64,000 bases of DNA, taken from positions 19,118 through 83,117 of the forward strand of contig JAWLHA010000012.1 in assembly GCA_041690535.1 (NCBI GenBank), given 5' to 3'. The position numbers and the translations under genes were made by a program. The notes under the pieces were generated by a model. It had not been told where the DNA came from, ran no database searches, and was given only the letters and a program-made list of their open reading frames with translations. Of this stretch, positions 9,242 through 20,003 are shown in pieces (positions within the stretch are counted from its first letter, which is position 1; every line of letters begins with the position of its first letter). Source of the DNA: JAWLHA01 sp041690535. Lineage in GTDB: Bacteria; Pseudomonadota; Gammaproteobacteria; Thiohalomonadales; Thiohalomonadaceae.

Positions 9242-9245
<4 letters not shown>
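8232..9245 (+). CDS. ABC-type periplasmic substrate-binding protein
   Basis: A 337-residue protein of the ABC_sub_bind (YnjB/PF04392-like) type. A hydrophobic segment at about residues 40-60 (LLTLFLLLQALPAWA) followed by AET is a signal peptide with an unusually long Pro/Gly-rich n-region; no later in-frame start is available. The mature part has two Rossmann-like lobes: LALAVGGDAAERLL, VGLLHSSWFRPQLGEV, DAVLMPADPTLLGPTTIRPLL, then VPMFGGRSEAYVEAGIAAGVF. No permease or ATPase gene is nearby. The stop overlaps the start of the hybrid kinase by 4 bp (ATGA), which indicates that it works as the kinase's periplasmic ligand sensor rather than as an importer component. Confidence 0.82.
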
Positions 9246-11848
<2,603 letters not shown>

Positions 11849-11878
11849 AGCGGGCATGACAAATTAATCAGCGTTTCC

Positions 11879-12071
11879 CTAGAGCACCGAACAGGTAAAC
11901 GGAACAATCGCCAATCGCAGCCAGATTGCGCCGCAGGTGGCAGGGGCAGCGAACCGGCGTAGGGTAGATAAGCGCAGCGCATCCACCAATTCGACGCCGT
12001 GAATGGTGGATGCGCTGCGCTTATCCACCCTACCTATCACGCACATCGGATTTACCTGTTCGGTGCTCTAG
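11879..12071. mobile_element. Family B CTAG-bounded palindromic element, copy B1 (193 bp)
   Basis: Near-perfect inverted ends CTAGAGCACCGAACAGGTAA and TTACCTGTTCGGTGCTCTAG enclose a long central palindrome built from GTAGGGTAGATAAGCGCAGC and its complement GCTGCGCTTATCCACCCTAC. The TA within the flanking CTAG could be a 2-bp target duplication, as made by IS630/Tc1-type transposases (established for that superfamily; assignment here is inference). It is non-coding and lies after the kinase gene, where the hairpin could stop transcription from both sides. Confidence 0.85.
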
Positions 12072-12113
12072 CCAACGACCAACGACCAGCGACCAACGAC
12101 CAGCGACCAGCCT
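12072..12113. repeat. Heptanucleotide tandem repeat (CCARCGA)
   Basis: About five and a half head-to-tail 7-bp units, CCAACGA or CCAGCGA, start directly at the right end of element B1. Period 7 does not preserve reading frame and there is no gene. A similar array of a different heptamer lies at 51160-51236. Confidence 0.8.
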
Positions 12114-12226
12114 GCGCCCATCGGCCCTCGCACCTTCCGATCGGCCGCTGCCCGCCCTCGAACAACCTGGTGGCTCCATGCGGGTTGCCCCGTCAGGGTG
12201 GGCAGCGGCGTGACACTGCCCTGCCG

Positions 12227-13141
12227 TCAGGCCGTCCCCGCCCGCATCACTTCCACATAGCGGTCGACGATGAGCGCCGCGAACAGCAGAAACAGGTACC
12301 AGATGGAGTAGCGGAAGGTGGCCATGGCGTGGCCATCTCCATCGCTACGGTAGAGACGGAAGGCGTGATAAATAAAGCCCGCCCCGAGAGGAAGCGCCGC
12401 GCCCAGGTAGAACCACCCGCTCAATCCAGAGGCGAAGGGCAGCAGGCTCACCGAAAGCAGCATGAAGGTGTAGATGAGCACCTGCGACTTGGTGAACCGC
12501 ACCCCATGGGTCAGCGGCAGCATGGGCAGGTTGACCCGGGCGTACTCCTCCTGGCGGTGGATGGCGAGGGGCCAGAAGTGGGGCGGTGTCCAGATGAAGA
12601 CGATGAGAAAGAGGAGGATGGCCTGGGTGGTGATCTCCCCCGTAACGGCCACCGCCCCCAGCAGCGGCGGCGCGGCCCCTGCCGCCCCGCCCCACACGAC
12701 GTTCTGTGGGGTGGTGCGCTTCAAGAACGCGGTGTAGACCACGGCGTAGCCGATCATCGCTCCCGCGGTGAGCAGTGCCGTCAAGGCGTTGACTCCCACT
12801 GCAAGGATCACCACGGCGGAGATCCCGAGGGTGGCGGCAAAGAGAAGCGCCTGCGCCGTCTCGACACTCCCCGACGGCAGGGGGCGGTGGCGGGTGCGTT
12901 CCATGGCGCCGTCGATGCGGCGGTCGATGATGTGGTTAAAGGCCGCCCCGGAGGCGGAGGCCAGGGCGATCCCCAGCAGGCCGAACACGATCCGCGGCCA
13001 GCCCACCGCGCCGTCCGCCGACAACAGCATGCCGACCCAGGCGGTGAACACCATGAGCGCCACAATCCTCGGCTTGGTGAGCGCCGCATAGCGCTTCCAG
13101 AGTGCGGGGGCGGGCCAGATCGCGGTTTCAGTTGCTGACAT
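12227..13141 (-). CDS. ctaB: Protohaem IX farnesyltransferase (haem O synthase)
   Basis: A 304-residue UbiA-family integral membrane enzyme (CyoE/CtaB). It transfers farnesyl from farnesyl diphosphate to haem B, giving haem O for the terminal oxidase. Seen here: YAALTKPRIVALMV near the N-terminus, the Asp-rich site NHIIDRRIDGAMERTRHRPLP at about residues 69-90, the second loop YTAFLKRTTPQN, and about nine hydrophobic segments. The ATG at 13141 follows GGAGGAACT and overlaps the end of the Sco-like gene by 14 bp. It is the last gene of the leftward oxidase operon. In most such operons ctaA, which turns haem O into haem A, sits just upstream; it is missing here. Confidence 0.95.
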   Translation of the reverse strand: MSATETAIWPAPALWKRYAALTKPRIVALMVFTAWVGMLLSADGAVGWPRIVFGLLGIALASASGAAFNHIIDRRIDGAMERTRHRPLPSGSVETAQALLFAATLGISAVVILAVGVNALTALLTAGAMIGYAVVYTAFLKRTTPQNVVWGGAAGAAPPLLGAVAVTGEITTQAILLFLIVFIWTPPHFWPLAIHRQEEYARVNLPMLPLTHGVRFTKSQVLIYTFMLLSVSLLPFASGLSGWFYLGAALPLGAGFIYHAFRLYRSDGDGHAMATFRYSIWYLFLLFAALIVDRYVEVMRAGTA

Positions 13142-13718
13142 AGTTCCTCCAGTGCTTCGAGACCTTCATCAATCGCTGCATGTCGTCGAGAATGTCATCC
13201 GCGCTCTGCTCGGGCCCGAACCGCATCATCAGGTTGCCCATGGGATCGATGACATAGAGGGTGTTGTCCGGGGGCAGGGTGCCGCCGGTCAGTGCGTCGA
13301 GGGCACGCCCGTCACCCGGGGTGATGTGTATCCCCGGGAAGTCGCTGCGTAGCTCCGTGGCGGCGGTCTCGGGCACCTCGTGCCACAGGAGGATGCGCTC
13401 CACCCGCCCCCGATCCTCCCCCAGCGCCAGCCGGATCTGCTGCAGGATCCACAGCCGCCTCCGACAGGCCTCTTCACAGCGGCTCACCACTGACACCAGC
13501 ACCCAGCGTCCGCTGAGCGAGGAGAGGCTCAGCGGCTCTGCCCCGGGGAGCGGGAAGGCGATCTCCGAGACCGAGCGCACCGGCTCCAGCAACTCCCCAT
13601 GGTTGGCCCGTCGCTCGGGCAGCAGTTCGGGCTTGAGAATGAGCATCCACCCGGCCACGAAAGGCGCCGAGAAGAGGAGCACCAACCACAACAGCGTCGA
13701 TCTGCCTTGCACGTTCAC
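13128..13718 (-). CDS. Sco-like thioredoxin-fold protein of the oxidase operon
   Basis: A 196-residue membrane-anchored protein: an N-terminal transmembrane helix (LLWLVLLFSAPFVAGWML) is followed by a thioredoxin-like domain. The segment VSRCEEACRRRLWIL carries a CxxxC pair like the copper or redox site of Sco1/SenC proteins, although the rest of the domain is divergent. NTLYVIDPMGNLMMRFGP near the C-terminus matches the typical Sco end. By analogy it helps load the CuA site of CoxB or keeps its cysteines reduced, on the periplasmic face. The GTG start at 13718 overlaps the SURF1 stop (GTGA) and its own end overlaps ctaB, so the three genes are translationally coupled. Confidence 0.8.
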   Translation of the reverse strand: MNVQGRSTLLWLVLLFSAPFVAGWMLILKPELLPERRANHGELLEPVRSVSEIAFPLPGAEPLSLSSLSGRWVLVSVVSRCEEACRRRLWILQQIRLALGEDRGRVERILLWHEVPETAATELRSDFPGIHITPGDGRALDALTGGTLPPDNTLYVIDPMGNLMMRFGPEQSADDILDDMQRLMKVSKHWRNYVSN

Positions 13719-14449
13719 CTACCCCTCTCCGCCTCCGTCGATCCCGGGCGCCGCACCGAATGGAGGGCGTAGAGCCCGACGGCCAGCAGCGCGAAGGCAA
13801 ACCACTGGATCGCATAGCCCATGTGCATCCCCCACTTCTCCTCCCCGTTCCCCAGTGCCGCCAGCGTCTCGCTCACGAGACGGGCATCTTCGATCAGCAC
13901 CAGCGGCCCGACCGGGTAGTTACGGAGGGCGGCGAAGTGTTCCACATCCAGGTACGGCCAGCGCTCCCCCCAGTCGGCGCCCGAGGCGCCGCCGAGCCGA
14001 ATGGCCGGTAGCGCGGGCCGGGTGATCAGCCCCCGCACCTCGGTATCGCCTGCGGACGGGGCGGCCACCGCCCGCTGCGCCTCCTCCCGGGGGATCCAGC
14101 CGCGATTGACCAGTACCCGGAGGTCGCCGCCGGAGATCCGCAGGGGGACGATGAGGTGATAGCCGAGCCGACCGTCCTGCTTCCGGCCATCCAGCAGGAT
14201 GCGGCCGGCCGGTTCGAAGCTCCCCCGCACCACCGCCCGCCGGTAGAGCAGCGCCTCTTCAAAGGGGGTGGACTCCGTCAGTTCGACCGTCGCGAGCAGA
14301 GGCCGCTGCCCCACCACCTCGGCGAGCGCCTGGCGCGACTCGGCGCGCGCCATCTGCCACAGCCCCAACTTCACGAAGATGGCGCAGGCCAGCACAACCG
14401 TCACGCTACTCCACAACCTCGGTCGAAACTGAAGGGTGTTCCCCAGCAC
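13715..14449 (-). CDS. SURF1 family cytochrome oxidase biogenesis protein
   Basis: A 244-residue SURF1/Shy1 homologue. One transmembrane helix at each end (VTVVLACAIFVKLGLWQMAR and IQWFAFALLAVGLYALHSVRR) encloses a periplasmic domain with the family blocks GSFEPAGRILLDGRKQDGRLGYH, VLVNRGWIPR and HMGYAIQWFAFA. SURF1 proteins take part in inserting haem a into subunit I. The start is GTG at 14449 with GGAGAT upstream at rather long spacing. It belongs to the leftward oxidase operon, but about 490 bp carrying a fold-back element and an inverted gene separate it from coxC. Confidence 0.92.
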   Translation of the reverse strand: MLGNTLQFRPRLWSSVTVVLACAIFVKLGLWQMARAESRQALAEVVGQRPLLATVELTESTPFEEALLYRRAVVRGSFEPAGRILLDGRKQDGRLGYHLIVPLRISGGDLRVLVNRGWIPREEAQRAVAAPSAGDTEVRGLITRPALPAIRLGGASGADWGERWPYLDVEHFAALRNYPVGPLVLIEDARLVSETLAALGNGEEKWGMHMGYAIQWFAFALLAVGLYALHSVRRPGSTEAERGR

Positions 14450-14479
14450 CTGCCGACATCTCCTATAGTTTTCCAGTAA

Positions 14480-14686
14480 CTACTCACCCCATGTCGGCGG
14501 CACTGGAGTGCGGGGGCTTGCCCCCGCTTTCCCGAGGGGCGGCTTGCCGCCGTGCGCCGTGTTGTGGGCTGGCCGGGGACGGCGGGAGCAAGCTCCCGTC
14601 CTGCAAAGCGGCGGCAAGCCGTCGCACTCCACGGCAAAGGTGCCGTAACCCGTAGCATCGAGACGCGGCTGACATGGGGTGAGTAG
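14480..14686. repeat. Fold-back element D with nested hairpins (207 bp)
   Basis: Perfect 16-bp inverted ends CTACTCACCCCATGTC (14480-14495) and GACATGGGGTGAGTAG (14671-14686) enclose a set of smaller hairpins: GCGGGGGCTTGCCCCCGC (14510-14527), GGCGGCTTGCCGCC, GGGAGCAAGCTCCC and GGCGGCAAGCCG. Non-coding. The shape resembles clustered REP units inside a MITE. It fills the gap between the SURF1 start and the DUF2909 gene. Confidence 0.8.
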
Positions 14687-14724
14687 GTACGTTTTCCCAA
14701 TACTTCGTGTTATGGAGTCTGCCC

Positions 14725-14934
14725 ATGAAATGGCTCGTGCTCTTCATCCTCGCGGTCATCGTGCTCTCTCTCGCCGAGGCGATGTATTACCTGGCGAGAG
14801 ACAGCGGCGAGGCGAGCAAGACCCGTGTGGTCAAGGCACTGACAGTCCGCATCGCGTTGTCCATCCTCTTGTTTGCGGTGGTCGCCGCCAGCGCCTTCTT
14901 CGGGCTCATCGAGCCCCACAGCCCGGTGCGCTGA
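14725..14934 (+). CDS. DUF2909-type twin transmembrane protein
   Basis: A 69-residue protein with two hydrophobic helices (WLVLFILAVIVLSLAEAMYY and IALSILLFAVVAASAFFGLI) joined by a short charged loop (DSGEASKTRVVKALTVR). Small twin-helix proteins of this family are regular companions of the aa3/caa3 oxidase operon in gammaproteobacteria; their job is not established. The ATG at 14725 has GGAG seven bases upstream, better than the ATG six codons earlier. It is on the opposite strand to the cox genes around it and ends 4 bp short of the coxC stop, so it must have its own promoter. Confidence 0.8.
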   Translation: MKWLVLFILAVIVLSLAEAMYYLARDSGEASKTRVVKALTVRIALSILLFAVVAASAFFGLIEPHSPVR

Positions 14935-14938
14935 CAGG

Positions 14939-15805
14939 TCACATGATGTAGACAAAAATGAACAACCCCAGCCAGACCACGTCCACGAAGTGCCAGTACC
15001 AGGCGACCGCCTCGAAGGCGAAGTGATTGTGCGGCTTGAAGTGTCCTTTCAGACTCCGCCCCAGAATGGCAAGCAGCATGATGGCCCCCACCGTGACGTG
15101 AAAGCCGTGGAAGCCCGTGAGCATGTAGAAGGTGGAACCGTAGACCCCTGATTTCAGCGTCAGGTTGAGGTGGGTGTAGGCCTCCATGTACTCCCACGCC
15201 TGCATCACCACGAACAGGAGTCCCAGGGCGACGGTCGCCACAAGCCCCCAGATGAGGTGGTCACGGCGGTCCATCTTGAGGCCCCAGTGGGCCCAGGTGA
15301 TGGTGGCCCCGGAGGTCAGCAGGATGAGGGTGTTGAGCGCCGGAACGCCCCACGCCCCCATGGGTGTGAAGGGCCCGCCGAGGTTTTCCGGTCCGGCGGT
15401 GGGCCACTGGCCCGCAAAGCCCTGGTAGAGGAACTCCTGCGTCGCCCCCAGGTAGCCCTCGCCCCCCAGCCACGGCACGGCGATGTTGCGCAGGTAGTAG
15501 AGGGAGCCGAAGAAGGCGAGGAAAAAGAACACCTCCGAGGAGATGAACCAGAACATGCCCTGGCGGAAGGAGCGATCCACCTGCGTGTTGTAGTAACCGC
15601 GCAGGCTCTCCCGCACCACATCCCCGAACCAGGAGTAAAGCAGATAGGCGAACACCGCCAATGCCGCGGTCAATATGAAGCTTCCCGCCGCCACCCCGTT
15701 GATGGTCAGCGCCACCCCCAGCAGCAGGCTGAACGCCGTCCATGTGGCCACCAGGGGCCAAGGGCTGGGCTGGGGTATGTAGTACTCCGAGTGCTCTGCG
15801 GACAT
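14939..15805 (-). CDS. coxC: Cytochrome c oxidase subunit III
   Basis: A 288-residue, seven-helix subunit III. Seen: YYIPQPSPWPLVATWTAF at the start, FRQGMFWFISSEVFFFLAFF, GPENLGGPFTPMGAWGVPAL, LTGFHGFHVTVGAIML and the C-terminal AWYWHFVDVVWLGLFIFVYI. The subunit stabilises the catalytic core in the inner membrane. The ATG at 15805 is chosen because GGAGGAGG lies eight bases upstream and the family N-terminus begins there; in-frame starts at 15904 and 15866 would overlap ctaG. It follows ctaG in the leftward oxidase operon. Confidence 0.95.
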   Translation of the reverse strand: MSAEHSEYYIPQPSPWPLVATWTAFSLLLGVALTINGVAAGSFILTAALAVFAYLLYSWFGDVVRESLRGYYNTQVDRSFRQGMFWFISSEVFFFLAFFGSLYYLRNIAVPWLGGEGYLGATQEFLYQGFAGQWPTAGPENLGGPFTPMGAWGVPALNTLILLTSGATITWAHWGLKMDRRDHLIWGLVATVALGLLFVVMQAWEYMEAYTHLNLTLKSGVYGSTFYMLTGFHGFHVTVGAIMLLAILGRSLKGHFKPHNHFAFEAVAWYWHFVDVVWLGLFIFVYIM

Positions 15806-15836
15806 ACTCGCCTCCTCCGGGCCGCTGTGGGCTCCG

Positions 15837-16418
15837 CTAGATTCCGTTTGCCGTTCCGGTTGGTTCATTGCCCCCGTTTCCCCTTTCCCGTGCGGTATCC
15901 GCATTCATGAACGTGTAGGAGAGGGTGATCGAATCCACATCGGCGGGAAGGTCGCGCGAGACCACGAACACCAGCGGCATCTCCTTGGTCTCACCGGCCT
16001 GCAGCAGCTGGCGGTTGAAACAGAAGCAGTCGTTCTTCTCGAAATAGGCCGTGGCCTGCCAGGGCACCACGGCGGGGATGGCCTGCCCCACCACGCTGCG
16101 GCTGGAGTAGTTGTGTGCCACATAGGCCGCCTGGGCCATCTTGCCCACCTGCACCTCGAGGGTTTTCACCTTGGGTTCGAAGCGCCAGGGGAGGTCCCGG
16201 TTGACGGTGGCATCGAATCGCACCGTTACCATCCGCCCGGTCGGGTGTTCCGCGGCGGCGGTAGCCGAGGGCACGGCCCGTTGCGCCGACTGGATGCCGG
16301 CCACCTGGCAGATCAGCCCATACAGCGGCACCATGGCGAATCCGAAGCCGAACATTCCGGCCCCCACCAGCGACAGCAGCAGTGCCGTTCTCCCATTCTT
16401 CCGCGGTTCGCTTGCCAT
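15837..16418 (-). CDS. ctaG: Cytochrome c oxidase assembly protein CtaG/Cox11
   Basis: A 193-residue Cox11-type copper chaperone. An N-terminal membrane helix (ALLLSLVGAGMFGFGFAMVPLY) anchors a periplasmic immunoglobulin-like domain with the copper-binding motif NDCFCFNRQLL and the preceding PWQATAYFEK. It delivers copper to the CuB site of CoxA. Position between the small membrane gene and coxC is the usual one. Its reading frame runs 32 bp short of the coxC start, consistent with cotranscription. Confidence 0.95.
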   Translation of the reverse strand: MASEPRKNGRTALLLSLVGAGMFGFGFAMVPLYGLICQVAGIQSAQRAVPSATAAAEHPTGRMVTVRFDATVNRDLPWRFEPKVKTLEVQVGKMAQAAYVAHNYSSRSVVGQAIPAVVPWQATAYFEKNDCFCFNRQLLQAGETKEMPLVFVVSRDLPADVDSITLSYTFMNADTARERGNGGNEPTGTANGI

Positions 16419-16433
16419 CTGCCGCCTCTCACC

Positions 16434-16562
16434 TCAAGGTGAAACTCCCGACAAAACGAACATGGACAACACCATGAGCGCCACCACGAAGGCCCCGAGG
16501 GCCAGGGCGAGCCGGTTGTTGCGCCGCCTCAACGCCTCCTTTCTCTCCGCGTCATCGTCCAT
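16434..16562 (-). CDS. Small single-helix cytochrome oxidase-associated protein (42 aa)
   Basis: MDDDAERKEALRRRNNRL, then one transmembrane helix (ALALGAFVVALMVLSMFVLSG). Tiny proteins with this charged-then-hydrophobic layout lie between coxA and ctaG in many gammaproteobacterial oxidase operons and are thought to help oxidase assembly. The ATG at 16562 has GGGAG at good spacing. A longer in-frame reading back to 16700 overlaps coxA and is not credible. It is in line with the oxidase operon: 40 bp after coxA, 15 bp before ctaG. Confidence 0.75.
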   Translation of the reverse strand: MDDDAERKEALRRRNNRLALALGAFVVALMVLSMFVLSGVSP

Positions 16563-16602
16563 GCACCCGCTCCCGCTCAGCGTCACGATGGCACCCGGGA
16601 TT

Positions 16603-18195
16603 TCAGGTGGTGATGACCGGTGCCTTGCCCCAGGTGTGGAAGGGCGGTGGTGACGGAAGCTGCCACTCCAGTCCCCGCGCCCCCTCCCACACCTGCGCAT
16701 CCACCCGTTCGCCGCTGCGCACCGCCTTGACGATCACGTAGAGGAACAGCAGATAGCTCGCTCCGAAGAGGAACGAACCAACACTTGAAATCACGTTGAA
16801 CTCGGTGAACATCACGTTGTAGTCGACGATCCGCCGAGGCATGCCGGCGAGGCCGAGAAAGTGTTGGGGGAAGAAGGTGACGTTGAAGCCAATAACGTTG
16901 GTCCAGAAGAAGAGCTTGGCCAACCTCTCGTCGTACATGCGGCCGGTCCATTTGGGCAGCCAGTAGAAGACCCCGGCCACCAGCCCGAACACCGCCCCCG
17001 GCAGCAACACATAGTGGAAATGCGCCACCACGAACATGCTGTCGTGGTACTGCATGTCAGCCGGAACCACCGCCAGCATGACCCCGCTGAGCCCGCCGAA
17101 GGTGAAGGTGAGAATAATGGCGATGGCGAACAGCATGGGCGTTTCGAAGGTCATGGCGCCACGCCACATGGTGGCGATGAAGGCAAAGACGATCAGCCCC
17201 ACCGGGATGGAGATGAGGATGGTCACCAACATGAAATACTTCACCGCCCCCAGGGACATGCCGATGGTGTACTGGTGGTGGGCCCAGACGATCATCCCGA
17301 GGGCCGCAATGCCGAGCATGGCGCCGACCACGGTCCTGTAACCGAACAGCGGCTTGCGGGCGAAGGTGGGGATGATGTGCGCCAGGATGCCGAACGACGG
17401 CAGCAGCAGAATGTAGACCTCCGGGTGACCGAAGAACCAGAACAGATGCTGGAACAGCACTGGATCGCCACCGCCTGCTGCGTTGAAAAAGCTGGTTCCG
17501 AAGTGGCGATCGAACAGCAGCATGGTGATCCCGCCGGCCAGCACGGGCATCACCAGAATGAGCAGAAACGCCGTCACCAGCCAGGCCCAGCAGAAGATGG
17601 GCATCTTCAACAGCGTCATCCCGGGCGCGCGCATGTTGAGCAGCGTCACGATGATGTTGATGGAGGCCAGGATGGAGGAGATCCCCATCAGGTGCAGAGC
17701 GAAGATGAGAAAGTCCATGGCCATCCCCACCTGGGTGGAGAGCGGCGGATAGAGCGTCCAACCCGTGTTGATTTGGCTTCCCCCGCCGAGAAAGGGAACC
17801 ACGAACGAGAGGATGAGCATGGTCGCCCCGGCCGGAAGCAGCCAGAAGCTCAGGTTGTTCATGCGCGGCAACGCCATGTCCGGCGCGCCGATCATCATGG
17901 GGATCATCCAGTTGGCCATGCCCGCCGCCGCGGGCATCACCGCGCCGAAGATCATCAGCAGGGCATGGTTGGTGATGAGATTGTTGTAGAGGTCCGGGTC
18001 CACCAGCTGCAACCCCGGAAACAACAACTCCGAGCGGATCACCATGGCACTGATGCCGCCCAGGAACAGCATGCAGAGGGCGAAGACCAGGTAGAGCGTT
18101 CCGATGTCCTTGTGGTTGGTGCTGAACAGCCATCGCCGCAGGCCGTGGGGCCGCGCGTGGTGTTCAGACTCGAGCGCAATGGCTGTGGTGCTCAT
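16603..18195 (-). CDS. coxA: Cytochrome c oxidase subunit I
   Basis: A 530-residue, 12-helix haem-copper oxidase subunit. Haem and CuB ligands are in NHALLMIFG (low-spin haem), WFFGHPEVYILLLP (CuB His and the covalently linked Tyr), WAHHQYTIG and the distal HFHYVLLPG. The Glu in GHPEV marks the A1-type D-channel. It reduces O2 to water and pumps protons in the inner membrane. It lies 20 bp after coxB on the leftward operon. Which haem fills the sites depends on whether a haem A synthase exists elsewhere, since ctaA is absent from this operon. Confidence 0.97.
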   Translation of the reverse strand: MSTTAIALESEHHARPHGLRRWLFSTNHKDIGTLYLVFALCMLFLGGISAMVIRSELLFPGLQLVDPDLYNNLITNHALLMIFGAVMPAAAGMANWMIPMMIGAPDMALPRMNNLSFWLLPAGATMLILSFVVPFLGGGSQINTGWTLYPPLSTQVGMAMDFLIFALHLMGISSILASINIIVTLLNMRAPGMTLLKMPIFCWAWLVTAFLLILVMPVLAGGITMLLFDRHFGTSFFNAAGGGDPVLFQHLFWFFGHPEVYILLLPSFGILAHIIPTFARKPLFGYRTVVGAMLGIAALGMIVWAHHQYTIGMSLGAVKYFMLVTILISIPVGLIVFAFIATMWRGAMTFETPMLFAIAIILTFTFGGLSGVMLAVVPADMQYHDSMFVVAHFHYVLLPGAVFGLVAGVFYWLPKWTGRMYDERLAKLFFWTNVIGFNVTFFPQHFLGLAGMPRRIVDYNVMFTEFNVISSVGSFLFGASYLLFLYVIVKAVRSGERVDAQVWEGARGLEWQLPSPPPFHTWGKAPVITT

Positions 18196-18215
18196 GACTC
18201 TCCTCCAAATGGCTG

Positions 18216-19358
18216 TCAGCGTGCGACCGGGCGAATGTCTGTACGGGTGCCGCTCACCTGGAGCGGTTGGACGATGTCACCGGTGTCGTTGCCCCAGGCG
18301 TTGCGCTCGTAGGTGACGATGGCCGCGATCTCCAGATCGTTCAGGGTGTTCCAGGCCTGCATCGCCGTCCCGGGTCTCCCCTCCACGATGACTCGAATGT
18401 GATCGTCGATGGGCCCCATCACCACCTTGTTGCCCTTCAGTGCAGGGAACGCCGGCGGCAGCCCGGCGCCGTTGGCCTGGTGACAGGAGGCACACTTGCT
18501 CTCATAAGCCACCTTGCCCCGGGCAATGAGCTCCTCCTTGCTCCACTGGCGATCCGAGGCGGCCTCCAGTGCGGCGGCCTGCATCGCCTCCTTGCGTTCG
18601 CTCAGCCAGACATCGAACGCTTCCGGGCTGACGGCCTTCACCACCACCGGCATGCGCGCATGCCAGGTTCCGCAGAGTTCGGCGCACTGGCCGCGATAGA
18701 CGCCTTCTTTCTCGATTTCCGCCCAGGTCTCGGTGATGTATCCGGGGATGGCATCCTTCTTGAAGCCGAGAGCGGGGACCCAGAAGGCGTGGAGAACGTC
18801 GGCGGAGGTGTGCAGGAAACGGATGGGGGTGTGCGTGGGCAGGACCAGGGCGTTGTCCACCTCGCGCAGATAGTGGTCCCCCGCCTGCTCTTCCGGGGTG
18901 TAGCGACTTTCCAGCTTGATGCCGTGGTCGATGTAGTCGTACTCCCACCACCACTGGTGCCCGGTCACCTTGACATCCATCATCGTTTTGTCGTTGGGCA
19001 CCATCCAGAGGGTCTCGAGCGTCCGCTGCGCGGACCCGGCGATGGTCAGATCGACCCCCAGCACCAACACCGGCACGGAGATCCACCCCCAGCGTCCAAA
19101 CCAGGTCTCGTTGAAGTTCTGATCCGCCTCGAAGCCCCGGCTCTTGCGATGGACGAAGACGGAGTAGGCAACCACGGCCGTGATGATCAGCATCAGCACC
19201 GTGGAGATCCAGAACGTCAGCATGTGGACGTCATAGATCTGCTGCGCGCCGCTCCAGGCCGGCTCAGGGAAGTTGATCCCCCACTCCCCGTGAGCCTCGC
19301 TCACGGCCAACAGTGCGCCCGGCATCAGCCCGAGCCGTCTCCTTACCGTATCAGGCAT
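18216..19358 (-). CDS. coxB: Cytochrome c oxidase subunit II with C-terminal cytochrome c domain (caa3 type)
   Basis: About 380 residues: two membrane helices, a CuA cupredoxin domain with GHQWWWEYDY and the binuclear copper motif GQCAELCGTWHARMPV, and a fused cytochrome c domain with CASCHQANGAGLPPAFPALKG and a late Met ligand (GTAMQAW). The fusion makes this a caa3 enzyme that can accept electrons directly through its own haem. ATG at 19358 is preferred over the one 18 codons upstream because GGGGA lies at proper spacing. It is the first gene of the oxidase operon; the promoter should lie in the 200 bp before the MITE at 19576. Confidence 0.95.
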   Translation of the reverse strand: MPDTVRRRLGLMPGALLAVSEAHGEWGINFPEPAWSGAQQIYDVHMLTFWISTVLMLIITAVVAYSVFVHRKSRGFEADQNFNETWFGRWGWISVPVLVLGVDLTIAGSAQRTLETLWMVPNDKTMMDVKVTGHQWWWEYDYIDHGIKLESRYTPEEQAGDHYLREVDNALVLPTHTPIRFLHTSADVLHAFWVPALGFKKDAIPGYITETWAEIEKEGVYRGQCAELCGTWHARMPVVVKAVSPEAFDVWLSERKEAMQAAALEAASDRQWSKEELIARGKVAYESKCASCHQANGAGLPPAFPALKGNKVVMGPIDDHIRVIVEGRPGTAMQAWNTLNDLEIAAIVTYERNAWGNDTGDIVQPLQVSGTRTDIRPVAR

Positions 19359-20003
19359 AGCAGTCCCCAGGATCGTCGATGAAATCGAACACGTTCGGAC
19401 ACGAATGTGCACCGGAGGGTACGTCTAACCAGTGGCCGTGAATACAGAGGGTGCGGCCGAGTTCCTTAAGAGGATAGCCACGGCTAACAAACTTGCCAGC
19501 GGAATTCGGTCAATGACTTAACCGCAGGTAGATACACCAGGAATTGTGGGATTTCTCATCGGGTACGGTGAGGGGCAGGGTGAACGCATACTCACCCAAG
19601 AGCGACATAAGTCCTTGAAAGCAGGTCGTCGGCCGCATGGATGGGTGCAAGGACGCACTTATGCCGCGGGAGGGCAGGATGCCCGGAGCGGCCGCGGCCG
19701 TCGAGCGTACAGGGATGGAAGATGATTGCTCCTGCATAATCTTCACTCCCGACATCCATGTCGGTCGTATTCACAGCGGACCTGCTTTCAAGGACTTACA
19801 TCGCTCACAGCACGGCCGTGACGTTAGTATGCGTTTACCCTGGTTACGATAGGCCATAGCAGGCAGGCCACTCCATTTTCTGCTACACCTAAGAAGCTGT
19901 TTCGGGCCCCTATCACCATCCACGCAGGCGCCACACGTCTTCGTCCCACTGGGGCGCGCCGCTGGATGAGGCGGGCCGGTGGAGATTTTGGGGGGTAGAT
20001 ACA
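19359..20003. other. Intergenic region between coxB and the exopolysaccharide locus
   Basis: Divergent intergenic region of 645 bp. It holds MITE copy A3 (19576-19842). The left 215 bp must contain the coxB promoter and the right 160 bp the promoter of the first glycosyltransferase. I see no convincing operator or sigma-54 site in either part. Confidence 0.6.
19576..19842. mobile_element. Family A MITE-like element, copy A3 (267 bp)
   Basis: Ends CAGGGTGAACGCATACTCACC-like and GTTAGTATGCGTTTACCCTG. This is a long version: between the fold-back arms it holds a GC-rich module (GCGGCCGCGGCCGTCGAGCG) and a 50-bp module containing GAAGATGATTGCTCCTGC and CGACATCCATGTCGGTCG. No matching flanking decamer was found, so the target duplication is lost. 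Non-coding. Confidence 0.85.

Noticed and set aside
16563..16700. Longer form (88 aa) of the small oxidase-associated protein
   Set aside because: The extension overlaps the coxA end, and the ATG at 16562 has its own ribosome site.
16861..18312. A 483-codon rightward open frame opposite coxA
   Set aside because: His/Gln/Asp-rich shadow of coxA with no domain; coxA is unmistakable.
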